Origin: JAZSMS01 sp045536015
Lineage (GTDB): Bacteria; Bacillota; Clostridia; Christensenellales; QALW01
Length of the DNA: 53,637 bases
Direction of reading: 5' to 3'
Assembly: GCA_045536015.1 (NCBI GenBank)
Contig: JAZSMS010000007.1
Location: forward strand, 1 to 53,637
The notes beneath the pieces were generated by a model. The model was not told where the DNA came from. It made no database searches and worked only from the letters and a program-made list of their open reading frames with translations. Shown here in pieces: positions 41,776-50,931 of the stretch. Numbering within the stretch: position 1 is the first letter of the stretch; the number at the start of each line of letters is the position of its first letter. The translations under genes and the position numbers were made by a program.

Positions 41776-41940
41776 TTGGACGTTTGCTGCATCTGTCAAA
41801 AGGAAAAGCGGGATAATCTTTACATTTTAGGAAAATTAATTTGCGATGATTGTGAGTGGCGCATTTTAAAAGCAAAGGCACATGAGAAATCCTATACACA
41901 CTATTCAAACGGTTTAAAAAAACTTATATGCCAAAAATAA
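41776..41940 (+). CDS. Gin/CsfB-like inhibitor of sigma-G (zinc-finger anti-sigma factor)
   Basis: 54 residues from TTG 41776, with GAGGTGA 5 bp upstream. CCICQKEKRDNLYILGKLIC then DDCEWRI gives two CxxC pairs as in Gin, followed by the YTHYSNGLKKL segment typical of its C-terminal helix. Gin holds back sigma-G until engulfment is complete and later restrains sigma-E. The length is close to B. subtilis Gin (64). Confidence 0.8.
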   Translation: MDVCCICQKEKRDNLYILGKLICDDCEWRILKAKAHEKSYTHYSNGLKKLICQK

Positions 41941-41970
41941 AAACGGTTCAGCTTTTTTGCTGAACCGTTT
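41941..41970. terminator. Bidirectional terminator between gin and the ABC-transport operon
   Basis: 12-bp perfect stem AAACGGTTCAGC/GCTGAACCGTTT (41941-41952 with 41959-41970), T6 loop, T-rich on both sides. Confidence 0.92.
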
Positions 41971-41978
41971 ATTATTTT

Positions 41979-43016
41979 TTAACCTACCATACCTGATCTT
42001 TCGATACTCTGAACAAAGAATCTCTGGCCAAAGCAATATAAAATTACGATAGGTGCAACGTGCATAACCGTACAAGCAGACTGGTAAAGCGAGTTTAAAA
42101 CTGTGTCGCCCTGTATCTGCAATACGCTTGTTACATATGCCGAACCGGCTTCACCAATCTTAGTCGCCATAACCTTTGCCGTGGGGTTTAGCATAGCAAT
42201 ATAGTAAGTATCGTTATACTGCCAAACTATTGCAAAAAGTAAAACCGTAACAAGCATCGGAAGTGCACTTGGAAGCATAACCTGAACAAACGTTCTGAAA
42301 GGACCTGCACCATCGATATATGCAGCTTCTTCAAGTTCTTTGGGCTGGTTAATAAAGTACTGACGAAGCAGGAATATAAACAAGCCGTTACGATACATAG
42401 TAGCTGTTGCCGAAAGCAAACCAATTGCAGTCCAACCGCGAGTTAAATCAATGTTAGGTATTCTATAAAGCTCTTCACCAAATGTAAACATATACATGGG
42501 GTTAAAAGCCTTATATCTGAAAAACATAGCGTAGGTAAGCATCTGAATCGGTACCATAAGTGTAAAGATACACATAAGGAACATAAAGTTGTTACCCTTA
42601 AATTTAAAGCGAGCAAGACCATAAGCTACTACGGTACAAGAACACATCTGTAAAAGGCCAAACCCTATCGAAGTTAAAAACGAATTAAGATAAAGACTTG
42701 GAATATCAGCAAATTTCCACATTGCAACGTATGCGTTAAAATTAATTGTTTTAGGAATAAGTATTACAGTTGGATCATACACGTCTGCACGCGTCATAAA
42801 CGAGGTTATAATCGTTATGAGCATAGGATATATGATAAGATACGCAATACCAATAAGTAAAACTGCTCTTAAAGCACCCCAAAGAATTGAAAACGTACGT
42901 TTTCCAAGTACTACTTTTTTAAACTTTTGCCACTTTGTAAGTGTAGGCGGTACATAGTGATCAACTTCTTCTGCACCAACTTCATTGAACTTTTTAAGTT
43001 CTTCTTTAATAGCCAT
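41979..43016 (-). CDS. Carbohydrate ABC transporter permease (MalG/LplC type, second pair)
   Basis: 345 residues. Six membrane helices with the CUT1 EAA loop around ELEEAAYIDGAGPFRTF, where the shared ATPase docks. The N-terminus is longer than usual (about 35 charged residues before TM1). ATG 43016 is chosen because GGAGGT lies 7 bp upstream. Last gene of the operon; partner of the permease 15 bp upstream. Confidence 0.9.
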   Translation of the reverse strand: MAIKEELKKFNEVGAEEVDHYVPPTLTKWQKFKKVVLGKRTFSILWGALRAVLLIGIAYLIIYPMLITIITSFMTRADVYDPTVILIPKTINFNAYVAMWKFADIPSLYLNSFLTSIGFGLLQMCSCTVVAYGLARFKFKGNNFMFLMCIFTLMVPIQMLTYAMFFRYKAFNPMYMFTFGEELYRIPNIDLTRGWTAIGLLSATATMYRNGLFIFLLRQYFINQPKELEEAAYIDGAGPFRTFVQVMLPSALPMLVTVLLFAIVWQYNDTYYIAMLNPTAKVMATKIGEAGSAYVTSVLQIQGDTVLNSLYQSACTVMHVAPIVILYCFGQRFFVQSIERSGMVG

Positions 43017-43031
43017 ACTATGCACCTCCCT

Positions 43032-43916
43032 TTAATTCTCGTAGTAAACAAGCTTGGACATAATCCATGCAACAATACTGATTACTATTGCAGTGATTAA
43101 GAAATACGTCCAGCTCATAGCCATAATTTCTACCTGGTCAACTTCTTTAACCTTATACAAATAATCAAGCATTGGGTTGTTCATACTACAAAGAACTTCA
43201 ATTAAAGTATAAATGGTGTTAACCAAAATCATAGGGCTTATCATCGGGAATGTTATCTTCCAGAAGTTTTCCCAAGCGGTAGCACCTTCAACCTTTGAAG
43301 ATTCAAATATCGAAGGCGATATGGTTTGCAGACCTGCAAGGAATATAAGTATCGGAACGCCCGAAGCATTTAATATAACCGTTAATTGATCAAACGCTCC
43401 GCTTATTATATTACCAAACGTGCCGCCAAGCGACGCTTTAATATTACCTGCAACGTTCATAGATTGTGCGCCAAGCGCCGCCATTTGTGATTGGTCAACA
43501 CCGACATCTTTTCCTAAAAGCGTAGCAGCAACACCTGCTGAAGTAATAACAGGCATAAACAAGATAGCTCTTGCCAACGTTCTTCCATGGAAATTCTGGT
43601 TTAAAACGTTTGCCATAAGGAAGCTAAATATCAATATACAGGGTACCTGCACTATCATATTTAACCCCGAAGCCTCTAACCTATCAATAAAGTGAGGTTG
43701 AATTACGTTTTCATATGCTTTAAATCCATAAGATTCGATATTGGTAATTCCGGTAACACCGTCAAAAACCTCTACGTTAAATGAAAGTACCAATGCAGTA
43801 TAAATAGGTGATAAAACAAAGAATATAAAACCAAGAAGGAACGGGAGAATGAAAAGCCATCCGTTTAATGAACGTCTTGTCATAAGCCCTAATTTATAAG
43901 TCCTAGGCTTTTTCAT
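43032..43916 (-). CDS. Carbohydrate ABC transporter permease (MalF/LplB type, second pair)
   Basis: 294 residues, six helices. The EAA-loop equivalent is PSIFESSKVEGATAWENFWK; FLAGLQTI before it is typical of sugar permeases. A loop of ~60 residues around SLGGTFGNIISGAF is longer than in the first-pair LplB homologue. Directly adjacent (1 bp) to the DUF5696 lipoprotein gene. Confidence 0.9.
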   Translation of the reverse strand: MKKPRTYKLGLMTRRSLNGWLFILPFLLGFIFFVLSPIYTALVLSFNVEVFDGVTGITNIESYGFKAYENVIQPHFIDRLEASGLNMIVQVPCILIFSFLMANVLNQNFHGRTLARAILFMPVITSAGVAATLLGKDVGVDQSQMAALGAQSMNVAGNIKASLGGTFGNIISGAFDQLTVILNASGVPILIFLAGLQTISPSIFESSKVEGATAWENFWKITFPMISPMILVNTIYTLIEVLCSMNNPMLDYLYKVKEVDQVEIMAMSWTYFLITAIVISIVAWIMSKLVYYEN

Positions 43917-46675
43917 TATTTAACTCCCCCCTTTGCAAAATCTTCTGCCTTAACTACTGTACCATCTTCGGCAATGTAGTCAGTTTCGCCATAGTTTACG
44001 TAAACTACAACGCCATTACTATAAGTAACCTTGTTAACGTTTTCACTAAGAATTTCGTGTGAAGCAATAAGTGCTGACGAAGTATCCTTAAGTAAATCGT
44101 TATATTTCTTATACATTTCAATAGCGTCATCAAGCCACGAAACGTAACTAAGCGAATACATACCTTCAAAAACAAGGTCCTTAACCTTATCGTTATTTTC
44201 ATAACACCAACGATAATATAAACCGGAACCTGCTTCAATAGCCTGAAGATATACAAGTGTAGGATCGCCATTTAAGTTAATAGGCTCACCCGAATACTCA
44301 ATACTTCCGTGAATTACCATCTGATAGAACGGTACCGAAGCGTCGGCAAGGTTAAAGTTACTGCTTGTATTGCTAATTTCAAAAATAGAATCTACGTAAG
44401 GAAGAATATATGAATTAACACCCTTGCCCATTACGTTAAGTTCTTCAGAATAAAGTTTTGCAACTTCAGCATATACCTTTGAAACTTCATCTCTATCCCA
44501 GAAGTCATTTACCTTATAGTTGCCCGAAAGATGCTGTGACATACTTCCAAGACTTACGCCCTTAATGCCATATTCAACAAGGTCTTCTAATACCTTATTT
44601 GCGTTTCCGCTTGCATTTTCAGCTTTTCTTACGTTATAAATAGCCGAAGGCGAAACAATTGTTGCAGTATTGCTCTTTCCGTATGCAGTAGAGCTTGCAA
44701 ACATATTGGCCGCAACAGCCTGCTCATAAGCTTTTTTACTGATTGGGTCGTACTGATAATGATAAGCAATATCTCTTGTTACCATTCTTGATGCATCGTT
44801 TAAGGAGCTATATCCATCAAAGGCTGTATCTTTATACACATACATAAGCTCGGTTTCGAAATAAAGATTTACACCAAGTTCATCAGCTAAAGCTTGTAAT
44901 GATGCCAAGCCCTTTTTGCCGCCAAGTTCTTTAAGAACTTTTACCTTGTTGTATACAGAGTTTCTAAGACCGTTATTTGCCCAAGCTTTGTAGTTAACAG
45001 AAATATTTTTAACTCCTGCTTCACTAAGCTTTTTAATAAGCTCACCACACTGCTCAAACGTAGTTATTGCCTTCATCTCGGTATAACCAACACCAAGGAA
45101 AGCAGTATCGTGGTTATATGCACCAACAAGTTCAATATTAAAGGGAATGTCAGTAAACTTCTTTTGTGTAAGTGCGCCTTTATCAATAAGATAATCTCTG
45201 TAATATTCTGCCATACCGCTATAATTAGCCTTTTCGTTAGCTAAAACGGTATATGAAATCGATATATCGGCAGAGTTCATCTCATTTTGATAAATAAGTG
45301 CTGCTTTTGAAGCATTTGAAAACTGAAGTTCATCATACTCATAAAGTCTGAACTGCGAGTAGCATCTGTTTCTGTCAATAATATTTTTATTTTTGCCAGC
45401 TATGTCAGCAATAATCGTTGCGTTAGCATTACCACTTTCAATTATAGCAAACAATGCTGAACTTGCCTTTTTAATACCAAATACAGGCAACGAAGCCGTT
45501 TGATTCTTAAAGGGCTGACGAAGTCTTGCAAGACCGTCATCAAGGCCGTAAAGCTGAAGCTTAACAGCACCGTTAATGTTTGTTTTACCATTATTGAAGT
45601 TAACAATAGCGCCCGAACCATCAGGAACAAACATGTAACCTTGCTCTTGTCTTGACGCCGAACCAAAATACTGAAGAAGCGTTATATCATTAATCGCAAA
45701 TTCAGATTTGTCAAAAGAAATTTCATCATTAGGAATTGTTGCAGTAAGACCGTTTTCAGTTAAAACGTAGTCAAGCGGGATCCAGAAAGTTTTTGCATCT
45801 TCTTTTACAACACCAAAAGTCTCGTCAATTTCATTACGCTCTTCTAAGGTCATACCTACTTCTACTAAAGCATTCTGAAGCTGTGTCATAACACGTCCGT
45901 TATTCCACTTTGTAGGTTCACCTATAAGATAAAGCGTTTGACCTCCTTCAATATATTCCTCTATTTCAGGAGCAATTTGTAAAAGCTCTTCACGTCTGTC
46001 TTCAGGATAAGAATTCCAAACGGCAGGCGAAAGTTTTGAATAAACGTTACCACCGCTTATGTATTTAGAAACGGCAAGATAACCTGCATCCTTAAGCTTT
46101 TGAATATAAGATTCTGCTACCTCACTTGTCATACAGGTAGGAATAATATAGTCAGGTTTAATTAAACCAAGAATGTAGATAACTCTTAAATGGCCTTCGT
46201 GTTCAACAATATGGAACTGTTTAACACCATTTTTAAGAGACTCTTCCGTCTGGTTTAAAATGCAGTCCATATACGTTTCAAGAGTTTTTCTACTACCCTC
46301 TGTCTTATTAAAATAATACAGTGAAATCTGACTGCTCATTTCGCTTTTAATACCGGCATCGCGTTCAGATTTAGAGGGGTTTGAATACCATACGTCACCG
46401 GTACTCTTTTCAACTAAAGCAAACTCAAGAATCTCTTCGTTGAAATAAAACTCGTAATTCTTGTTTTCTTCAACAAGCTTAAATGTAGTATTATTTTCTG
46501 CAATAACTTCTTCTCTGATATGCACCTTTTCTGAAGAGAATTTATATTCAGGATCAGTATTGGTTGGTGTGATATAACCCGTATCCTCTTGAGGGGCACA
46601 TCCTGTAAACGAAAGCACAGGAATTGCTAATACAAAAACGAGTAATAAGGAAATAATTATTTTTGACTTTTTCAC
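43916..46675 (-). CDS. DUF5696-type large lipoprotein
   Basis: 919 residues. Lipoprotein signal with lipobox LSFTGC (Cys ~26). The body has no classical binding-protein motif; stretches such as ERDAGIKSEMSSQISLYYFN, GYMFVPDGSGAIVNFNNG and YPEDRREELL match my recollection of the DUF5696 family that accompanies sugar ABC genes in Clostridia and Paenibacillus. The C-terminal half (about 530-800) looks like a TIM-barrel glycoside-hydrolase-like fold. Probably an outer glycan-binding or processing component of the same system. Confidence 0.75.
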   Translation of the reverse strand: MKKSKIIISLLLVFVLAIPVLSFTGCAPQEDTGYITPTNTDPEYKFSSEKVHIREEVIAENNTTFKLVEENKNYEFYFNEEILEFALVEKSTGDVWYSNPSKSERDAGIKSEMSSQISLYYFNKTEGSRKTLETYMDCILNQTEESLKNGVKQFHIVEHEGHLRVIYILGLIKPDYIIPTCMTSEVAESYIQKLKDAGYLAVSKYISGGNVYSKLSPAVWNSYPEDRREELLQIAPEIEEYIEGGQTLYLIGEPTKWNNGRVMTQLQNALVEVGMTLEERNEIDETFGVVKEDAKTFWIPLDYVLTENGLTATIPNDEISFDKSEFAINDITLLQYFGSASRQEQGYMFVPDGSGAIVNFNNGKTNINGAVKLQLYGLDDGLARLRQPFKNQTASLPVFGIKKASSALFAIIESGNANATIIADIAGKNKNIIDRNRCYSQFRLYEYDELQFSNASKAALIYQNEMNSADISISYTVLANEKANYSGMAEYYRDYLIDKGALTQKKFTDIPFNIELVGAYNHDTAFLGVGYTEMKAITTFEQCGELIKKLSEAGVKNISVNYKAWANNGLRNSVYNKVKVLKELGGKKGLASLQALADELGVNLYFETELMYVYKDTAFDGYSSLNDASRMVTRDIAYHYQYDPISKKAYEQAVAANMFASSTAYGKSNTATIVSPSAIYNVRKAENASGNANKVLEDLVEYGIKGVSLGSMSQHLSGNYKVNDFWDRDEVSKVYAEVAKLYSEELNVMGKGVNSYILPYVDSIFEISNTSSNFNLADASVPFYQMVIHGSIEYSGEPINLNGDPTLVYLQAIEAGSGLYYRWCYENNDKVKDLVFEGMYSLSYVSWLDDAIEMYKKYNDLLKDTSSALIASHEILSENVNKVTYSNGVVVYVNYGETDYIAEDGTVVKAEDFAKGGVK

Positions 46676-46681
46676 TTCTGA

Positions 46682-47326
46682 TTACCTCCTTAACTCAAGT
46701 TCACGATATATTGTGTAGATAAAGTTCCAGATTTCTTGGACAAGATAAAAGAACAATACCCCTACGAATACTATAATTGCCATACCAAGTAAAATTACAA
46801 AAATTGAAATAATGGTCTTAACACCGGAATATTGGTGCGTTGTCATAGTACCCATAAATAATAAGATTGCCGTCCAACCAATACCTAAAACAGTAACAAG
46901 TGAAACTATTGTTGCTTCATTAGTTGTTAAAATATTTGTAAGTAAAAGAAGAAGGGTTTGCGAAATTACAACCGGCAACATCGAATAACCGGTGTAAATC
47001 AGAATATCTCTCATACTTCCTTCACCATCAAAAAGGGTTGTAAAGCCCCAGTTTGCCAAAACCCAAATAGTAACTATTAAAAATACCGAAGTAAAGGTAC
47101 CAATAATATCAATATCTTGTGGGAAAACAGCAAAAGTATTAAAAGTATATCCGTTAAACTGCTTATTAAGAATATCTGTTATTACGTAAAGCACAAAAAG
47201 CAAAACTGCGATATAGGCTCTGCCCCTTTTCTCGTGCTTTAAATCCCAGAAACCGTCTGCAGGATGCGAGGCAACGTGAAATACATATTTAAAATCAGCG
47301 CCAAATGTTTTAAGTTTTTCTATCAT
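46682..47326 (-). CDS. Yip1-domain membrane protein
   Basis: 214 residues. N-terminal HVASHPADGFWDLKHEKRG is a hallmark start of bacterial YIP1 family proteins, followed by about five membrane helices. Role unknown; may organise or stabilise the transporter complex. It overlaps the upstream gene by 4 bp and is 6 bp from the DUF5696 gene. Confidence 0.82.
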   Translation of the reverse strand: MIEKLKTFGADFKYVFHVASHPADGFWDLKHEKRGRAYIAVLLFVLYVITDILNKQFNGYTFNTFAVFPQDIDIIGTFTSVFLIVTIWVLANWGFTTLFDGEGSMRDILIYTGYSMLPVVISQTLLLLLTNILTTNEATIVSLVTVLGIGWTAILLFMGTMTTHQYSGVKTIISIFVILLGMAIIVFVGVLFFYLVQEIWNFIYTIYRELELRR

Positions 47327-49125
47327 TGCCTTTTTCCTCCTGTTTTAACAAAGTGTTTGAATTTCTTAACCCAAGTATAGATAAGAATTCCAGCAGCCAA
47401 GATGATAATAACCGTCATCAATACAGGCATAATCTGCTCAAGAACTTTATCACGATACTTATAGAAAGCTTTACCGTATTCAGATTGTGAATAGCCCTTT
47501 TTGAAGAATTCTGCCGCCTCTAAATACGTTTCTCTCTGACGGTCGCCATCAAGTTCTTCAGCAGCATCCATATAATAGATTTTTCCAACGCCTTTATATG
47601 CAATTGCCGAGTTTGATGACATACCTAAAACTTTGTTCCAGGCTTTTTCTGCATCTTCATATCTTCTTTCTTCGTGAGCATTAACTGCTTCGCGAAGAAT
47701 AAGACCGTATTCCGTAGGCTTATAAACCGTAAGGCATGCACCTGAAGCATCTAAAACAACTATTGTTTCATCATCCGCTAAGAGTTCTATTGCAATAGGT
47801 GCAATTGTTGTACCTTCGGTATAACCTACTTGTTCTTCACGATTAAACGTTCCTTTATTTTCTGATGAATCGTTCTTTCTCTCACCAAGTCCACCGAAAA
47901 CATACAATAATTCACCGGTATTAGTATAGGTAAATACTCTACCCTTTTGTGAGTCAAGAATGCTTGTAAGTTTATTTTTTGAAACAGTAGCATCAACAAT
48001 AAAAGAATACGAAGATCTGTTTAAACTATCGCCATAGTCGCCCGAAGGAGGAACAATACCCTGACGCATCATAACGTCACTACCTGCAGCATTAAGTTTT
48101 CTAAGTGCCGCACCTATTTCTGAAGACGAACTAAAGTGCGAACCAAGATCCTTAGCCTCTAAAAGAGAAATTGTTCCGTAAATAAAGCCTTCTTCGTCGA
48201 TAGTTACATTACTATATTCTGTTGAAAGATTTTGTTGAAGAGTTTTTCTTGTTTCAGCAGAAAACAATCTGCTAAGCAAAGAAGAAAGTGACTGTTTTGT
48301 TCTTGTAGCACCAAAGAACTTTGAGAACGAGCCATCACTTTTAAGTTCGATAAGTCCTAAATAGCAACTTTTTGAAACAATAAACATTCTCTTTGCATTA
48401 TCTACAACCATTTTAGTAGGTGCGTAGACAATGCTTGAGTTCGAACTCTGATCAGTGGTTGTAGAACTATTAGTTTCTTCTTCCTTTTCTCCCTGTTCAC
48501 CTTCCGGAGCTGTTGTAGCATCGGGTGTTGCCGTAGGCTCTGGTGTTGCCGTAGGTTCTGGAGAAGGCGTAATCACAGAACTACTCTCGCCTTTTTCCAT
48601 TTCTTCGGCAGCGCTTGTAAAGTAAGCCGAAAGACCGGGATCGTTATACGTAAGAGAGAAATTGAAAAGATTTGTTTCTGTATCAAGTTCAAAAACAACT
48701 ATTCTCTTGTTTGCAGTATCGCAAACGTAAAGAAGGTTTTCGGGATAAAACGCAGCAAGACCATTATTAGACTTAAATGAATCTTTTTTACCGTTATTAT
48801 CCCAAGTTGAAATAATCTGGTGTACTGTACGCATATCCTCTTTAAAAACAATTAAACGGTTGTTCCCTGTATCAGAAACAATAAAATATCCGTTATTTTT
48901 AAAGAGCATCATATCCTGAGGCGAGCTAAGTGCTTTGCCTTCAAGATTTTCAAGACCGATATCCATACTGTCAATAACGTCTTTGGGAACGTAAGCCTGA
49001 GGCTCTTGATACGTACCTGACTCAGTTATTGTGTAGTTCTCATAAGGAACTGCAAGTGCATTTACGCCAATAGCTAAGGTGAGCATCAGTGCAAGTGCAA
49101 AAGAAGTAATTTTTTTAATATTCAT
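47323..49125 (-). CDS. Secreted NHL/beta-propeller protein with TPR-like segment and C-terminal anchor
   Basis: 600 residues. Signal peptide (1-25). NHL-like blades at about 55-155 (DTGNNRLIVFKED, VCDTANKRIVVFEL) and about 230-460, interrupted by a Thr/Pro/Glu-rich low-complexity stretch (about 180-230). Then a TPR-like helical region (about 480-560, VNAHEERRYEDAEKAWNKVL) and a membrane helix (about 568-588) with a basic tail. Likely an outer scaffold that binds glycan or partner proteins. Confidence 0.78.
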   Translation of the reverse strand: MNIKKITSFALALMLTLAIGVNALAVPYENYTITESGTYQEPQAYVPKDVIDSMDIGLENLEGKALSSPQDMMLFKNNGYFIVSDTGNNRLIVFKEDMRTVHQIISTWDNNGKKDSFKSNNGLAAFYPENLLYVCDTANKRIVVFELDTETNLFNFSLTYNDPGLSAYFTSAAEEMEKGESSSVITPSPEPTATPEPTATPDATTAPEGEQGEKEEETNSSTTTDQSSNSSIVYAPTKMVVDNAKRMFIVSKSCYLGLIELKSDGSFSKFFGATRTKQSLSSLLSRLFSAETRKTLQQNLSTEYSNVTIDEEGFIYGTISLLEAKDLGSHFSSSSEIGAALRKLNAAGSDVMMRQGIVPPSGDYGDSLNRSSYSFIVDATVSKNKLTSILDSQKGRVFTYTNTGELLYVFGGLGERKNDSSENKGTFNREEQVGYTEGTTIAPIAIELLADDETIVVLDASGACLTVYKPTEYGLILREAVNAHEERRYEDAEKAWNKVLGMSSNSAIAYKGVGKIYYMDAAEELDGDRQRETYLEAAEFFKKGYSQSEYGKAFYKYRDKVLEQIMPVLMTVIIILAAGILIYTWVKKFKHFVKTGGKRQ

Positions 49126-49138
49126 ATACTCACCCTCC

Positions 49139-49984
49139 TTAATCCTTCATACCCGAAGTAGCCATTGTTTCAATTATGTTACTTTGCGAAATGATAAACA
49201 TTGTTATGGGAACAACCATCATTATAACAGTAACTGCGTTAGCAACACCCTGACGTGCAATACCAGTTGAAACAATCTGGTTAAGTGCATACGGAAGTGT
49301 CTTTAACGATTCACTTTGAATAAATACCGAAGCACCAAGGTTCCAAAGTGATTGAACAGAGAAAATCATAAGTGTAAGCCACGCTGATTTAACCTGAGGA
49401 AGAACTATTGACCAGAAAATCTTAAAGCTTCCTGCACCGTCAATACGTGCTGCTTCGATAAGTGACTTGGGTATCTGTGACATGAACTGACGCATAAGAT
49501 ACATACCAAGCGACGAACCAAACGTAGGAACAATAATTGCCCAATAGGTATCAATCATACCTAATTTTGCTTTGATCATGAAAAGCGGAAGCCATAAAAC
49601 CGTACCGTTAAACATAAGTGAAGTAACGATAGCGCTTGTTATAAACTTTCTTCCGGGGAATTCATAAAGCGAAAGCGGATATGCGCACATTGAGCAGAAA
49701 ACAATCTGTCCAAACGTACCTACAAAGGTAATAAGAATTGTATTAAAGAAATAACGTGTAAACGGTACCCACGAGTTACTCATCAATACAAATAAGTCGG
49801 TATAGTTTGTTAATACTGCTCTATTAGGAAACAGTGTAGGCGGGAATTTAAAAAGTTCGTCCATTGGTTTAAACGAGTTACCTACTGCAAAAACAAGCGG
49901 AACAACCATCAATAAACCAACGATTATTAAGAAGAAAACACCTGCAAAGTTTCCTACTCCCGAACGGTTGAGTTTCTTTGCCAT
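49139..49984 (-). CDS. Carbohydrate ABC transporter permease (LplC type, first pair)
   Basis: 281 residues, six helices, EAA loop LIEAARIDGAGSFKIFW. GGTG-rich start; 2 bp after the LplB-type gene. The C-terminus VIMMVVPITMFIISQSNIIE then TMATSGMKD is typical of the family. Confidence 0.92.
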   Translation of the reverse strand: MAKKLNRSGVGNFAGVFFLIIVGLLMVVPLVFAVGNSFKPMDELFKFPPTLFPNRAVLTNYTDLFVLMSNSWVPFTRYFFNTILITFVGTFGQIVFCSMCAYPLSLYEFPGRKFITSAIVTSLMFNGTVLWLPLFMIKAKLGMIDTYWAIIVPTFGSSLGMYLMRQFMSQIPKSLIEAARIDGAGSFKIFWSIVLPQVKSAWLTLMIFSVQSLWNLGASVFIQSESLKTLPYALNQIVSTGIARQGVANAVTVIMMVVPITMFIISQSNIIETMATSGMKD

Positions 49985-49986
49985 AA

Positions 49987-50931
49987 TTATTCACCCACCT
50001 TCGAAAGTACTCTTGTAATTAACTTGTTACTTATAATCATCATTAAGAACAGAAGCACTGCTATAGCACAAGCATAGCCTAATTCCATTCGGTTGTTTGC
50101 ATAGTCTTCCATATGATGTATAAGCGTATGTGCAACGTAGTCTTGCGAGGGGAAACCAACAAGTGCTGTTACCTGTGCACCAACTGAGAAACCACTGGTT
50201 ATTGACATAACTGCACCAAACATAAGCTGAGGCTTCATATAAGGAAGCGTTATGTAATAAAGCTCTTGCCAACGGTTTTTAACACCGTCGATAGCACCTG
50301 CCTCGTAAAGCGTACGGTCAACGTTTTGCAAACCTGCAATAAACGTTAAAAAGCTTGTTCCAAGCGATGACCACAATATAACTATTAAGCAACACGGCAC
50401 AATATATGTGGTATCTTCAAGCCATTTAATGTTAGTAAGAGTAAGACCTGTGTTCATTAAAAAGCCGTTAAGCAAACCATATTGGTCAGAAGAGAAAATT
50501 ATCTTCCAAACAACATAGATTGATGCAAGAGAAGGCGCATAATAGAAAAGCGTCATAACTGCACGGAATCTTCTGCTAAGTTCACTGATCAGCCAAGCAA
50601 AGAAGAACGACATAATGTATCCACCGGGACCTATTATAACGGCAAAGAACAATGTGTTCTTAAATGCCGTCATAAATAAATCGTCAGCAGTAAAAAGTCT
50701 TACATAGTTTTCCCATCCAATAAATTTCGGAGGCTCTAATACGTTAAAGTACGTAAAGCTGAAATAAATTGCTACGAAAACAGGTAAAATTACAAATACT
50801 AAAAATACTATCAGGTAAGGAAGCATAAACAGATACAACGAGCCGTTTTTACGCATTTCTTTAAACTGATATCTAAGCCATTCCGAAAAGAAGCTTTTCT
50901 TCTTTTTGGGTGTTGATTGCTCATTAACCAT
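49987..50931 (-). CDS. Carbohydrate ABC transporter permease (LplB type, first pair)
   Basis: 314 residues, six helices, EAA loop RTLYEAGAIDGVKNRWQE preceded by FIAGLQNV. N-terminal cytoplasmic segment of ~30 basic residues. It overlaps the binding-protein gene by 8 bp, so the two are translationally coupled. Confidence 0.92.
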   Translation of the reverse strand: MVNEQSTPKKKKSFFSEWLRYQFKEMRKNGSLYLFMLPYLIVFLVFVILPVFVAIYFSFTYFNVLEPPKFIGWENYVRLFTADDLFMTAFKNTLFFAVIIGPGGYIMSFFFAWLISELSRRFRAVMTLFYYAPSLASIYVVWKIIFSSDQYGLLNGFLMNTGLTLTNIKWLEDTTYIVPCCLIVILWSSLGTSFLTFIAGLQNVDRTLYEAGAIDGVKNRWQELYYITLPYMKPQLMFGAVMSITSGFSVGAQVTALVGFPSQDYVAHTLIHHMEDYANNRMELGYACAIAVLLFLMMIISNKLITRVLSKVGE

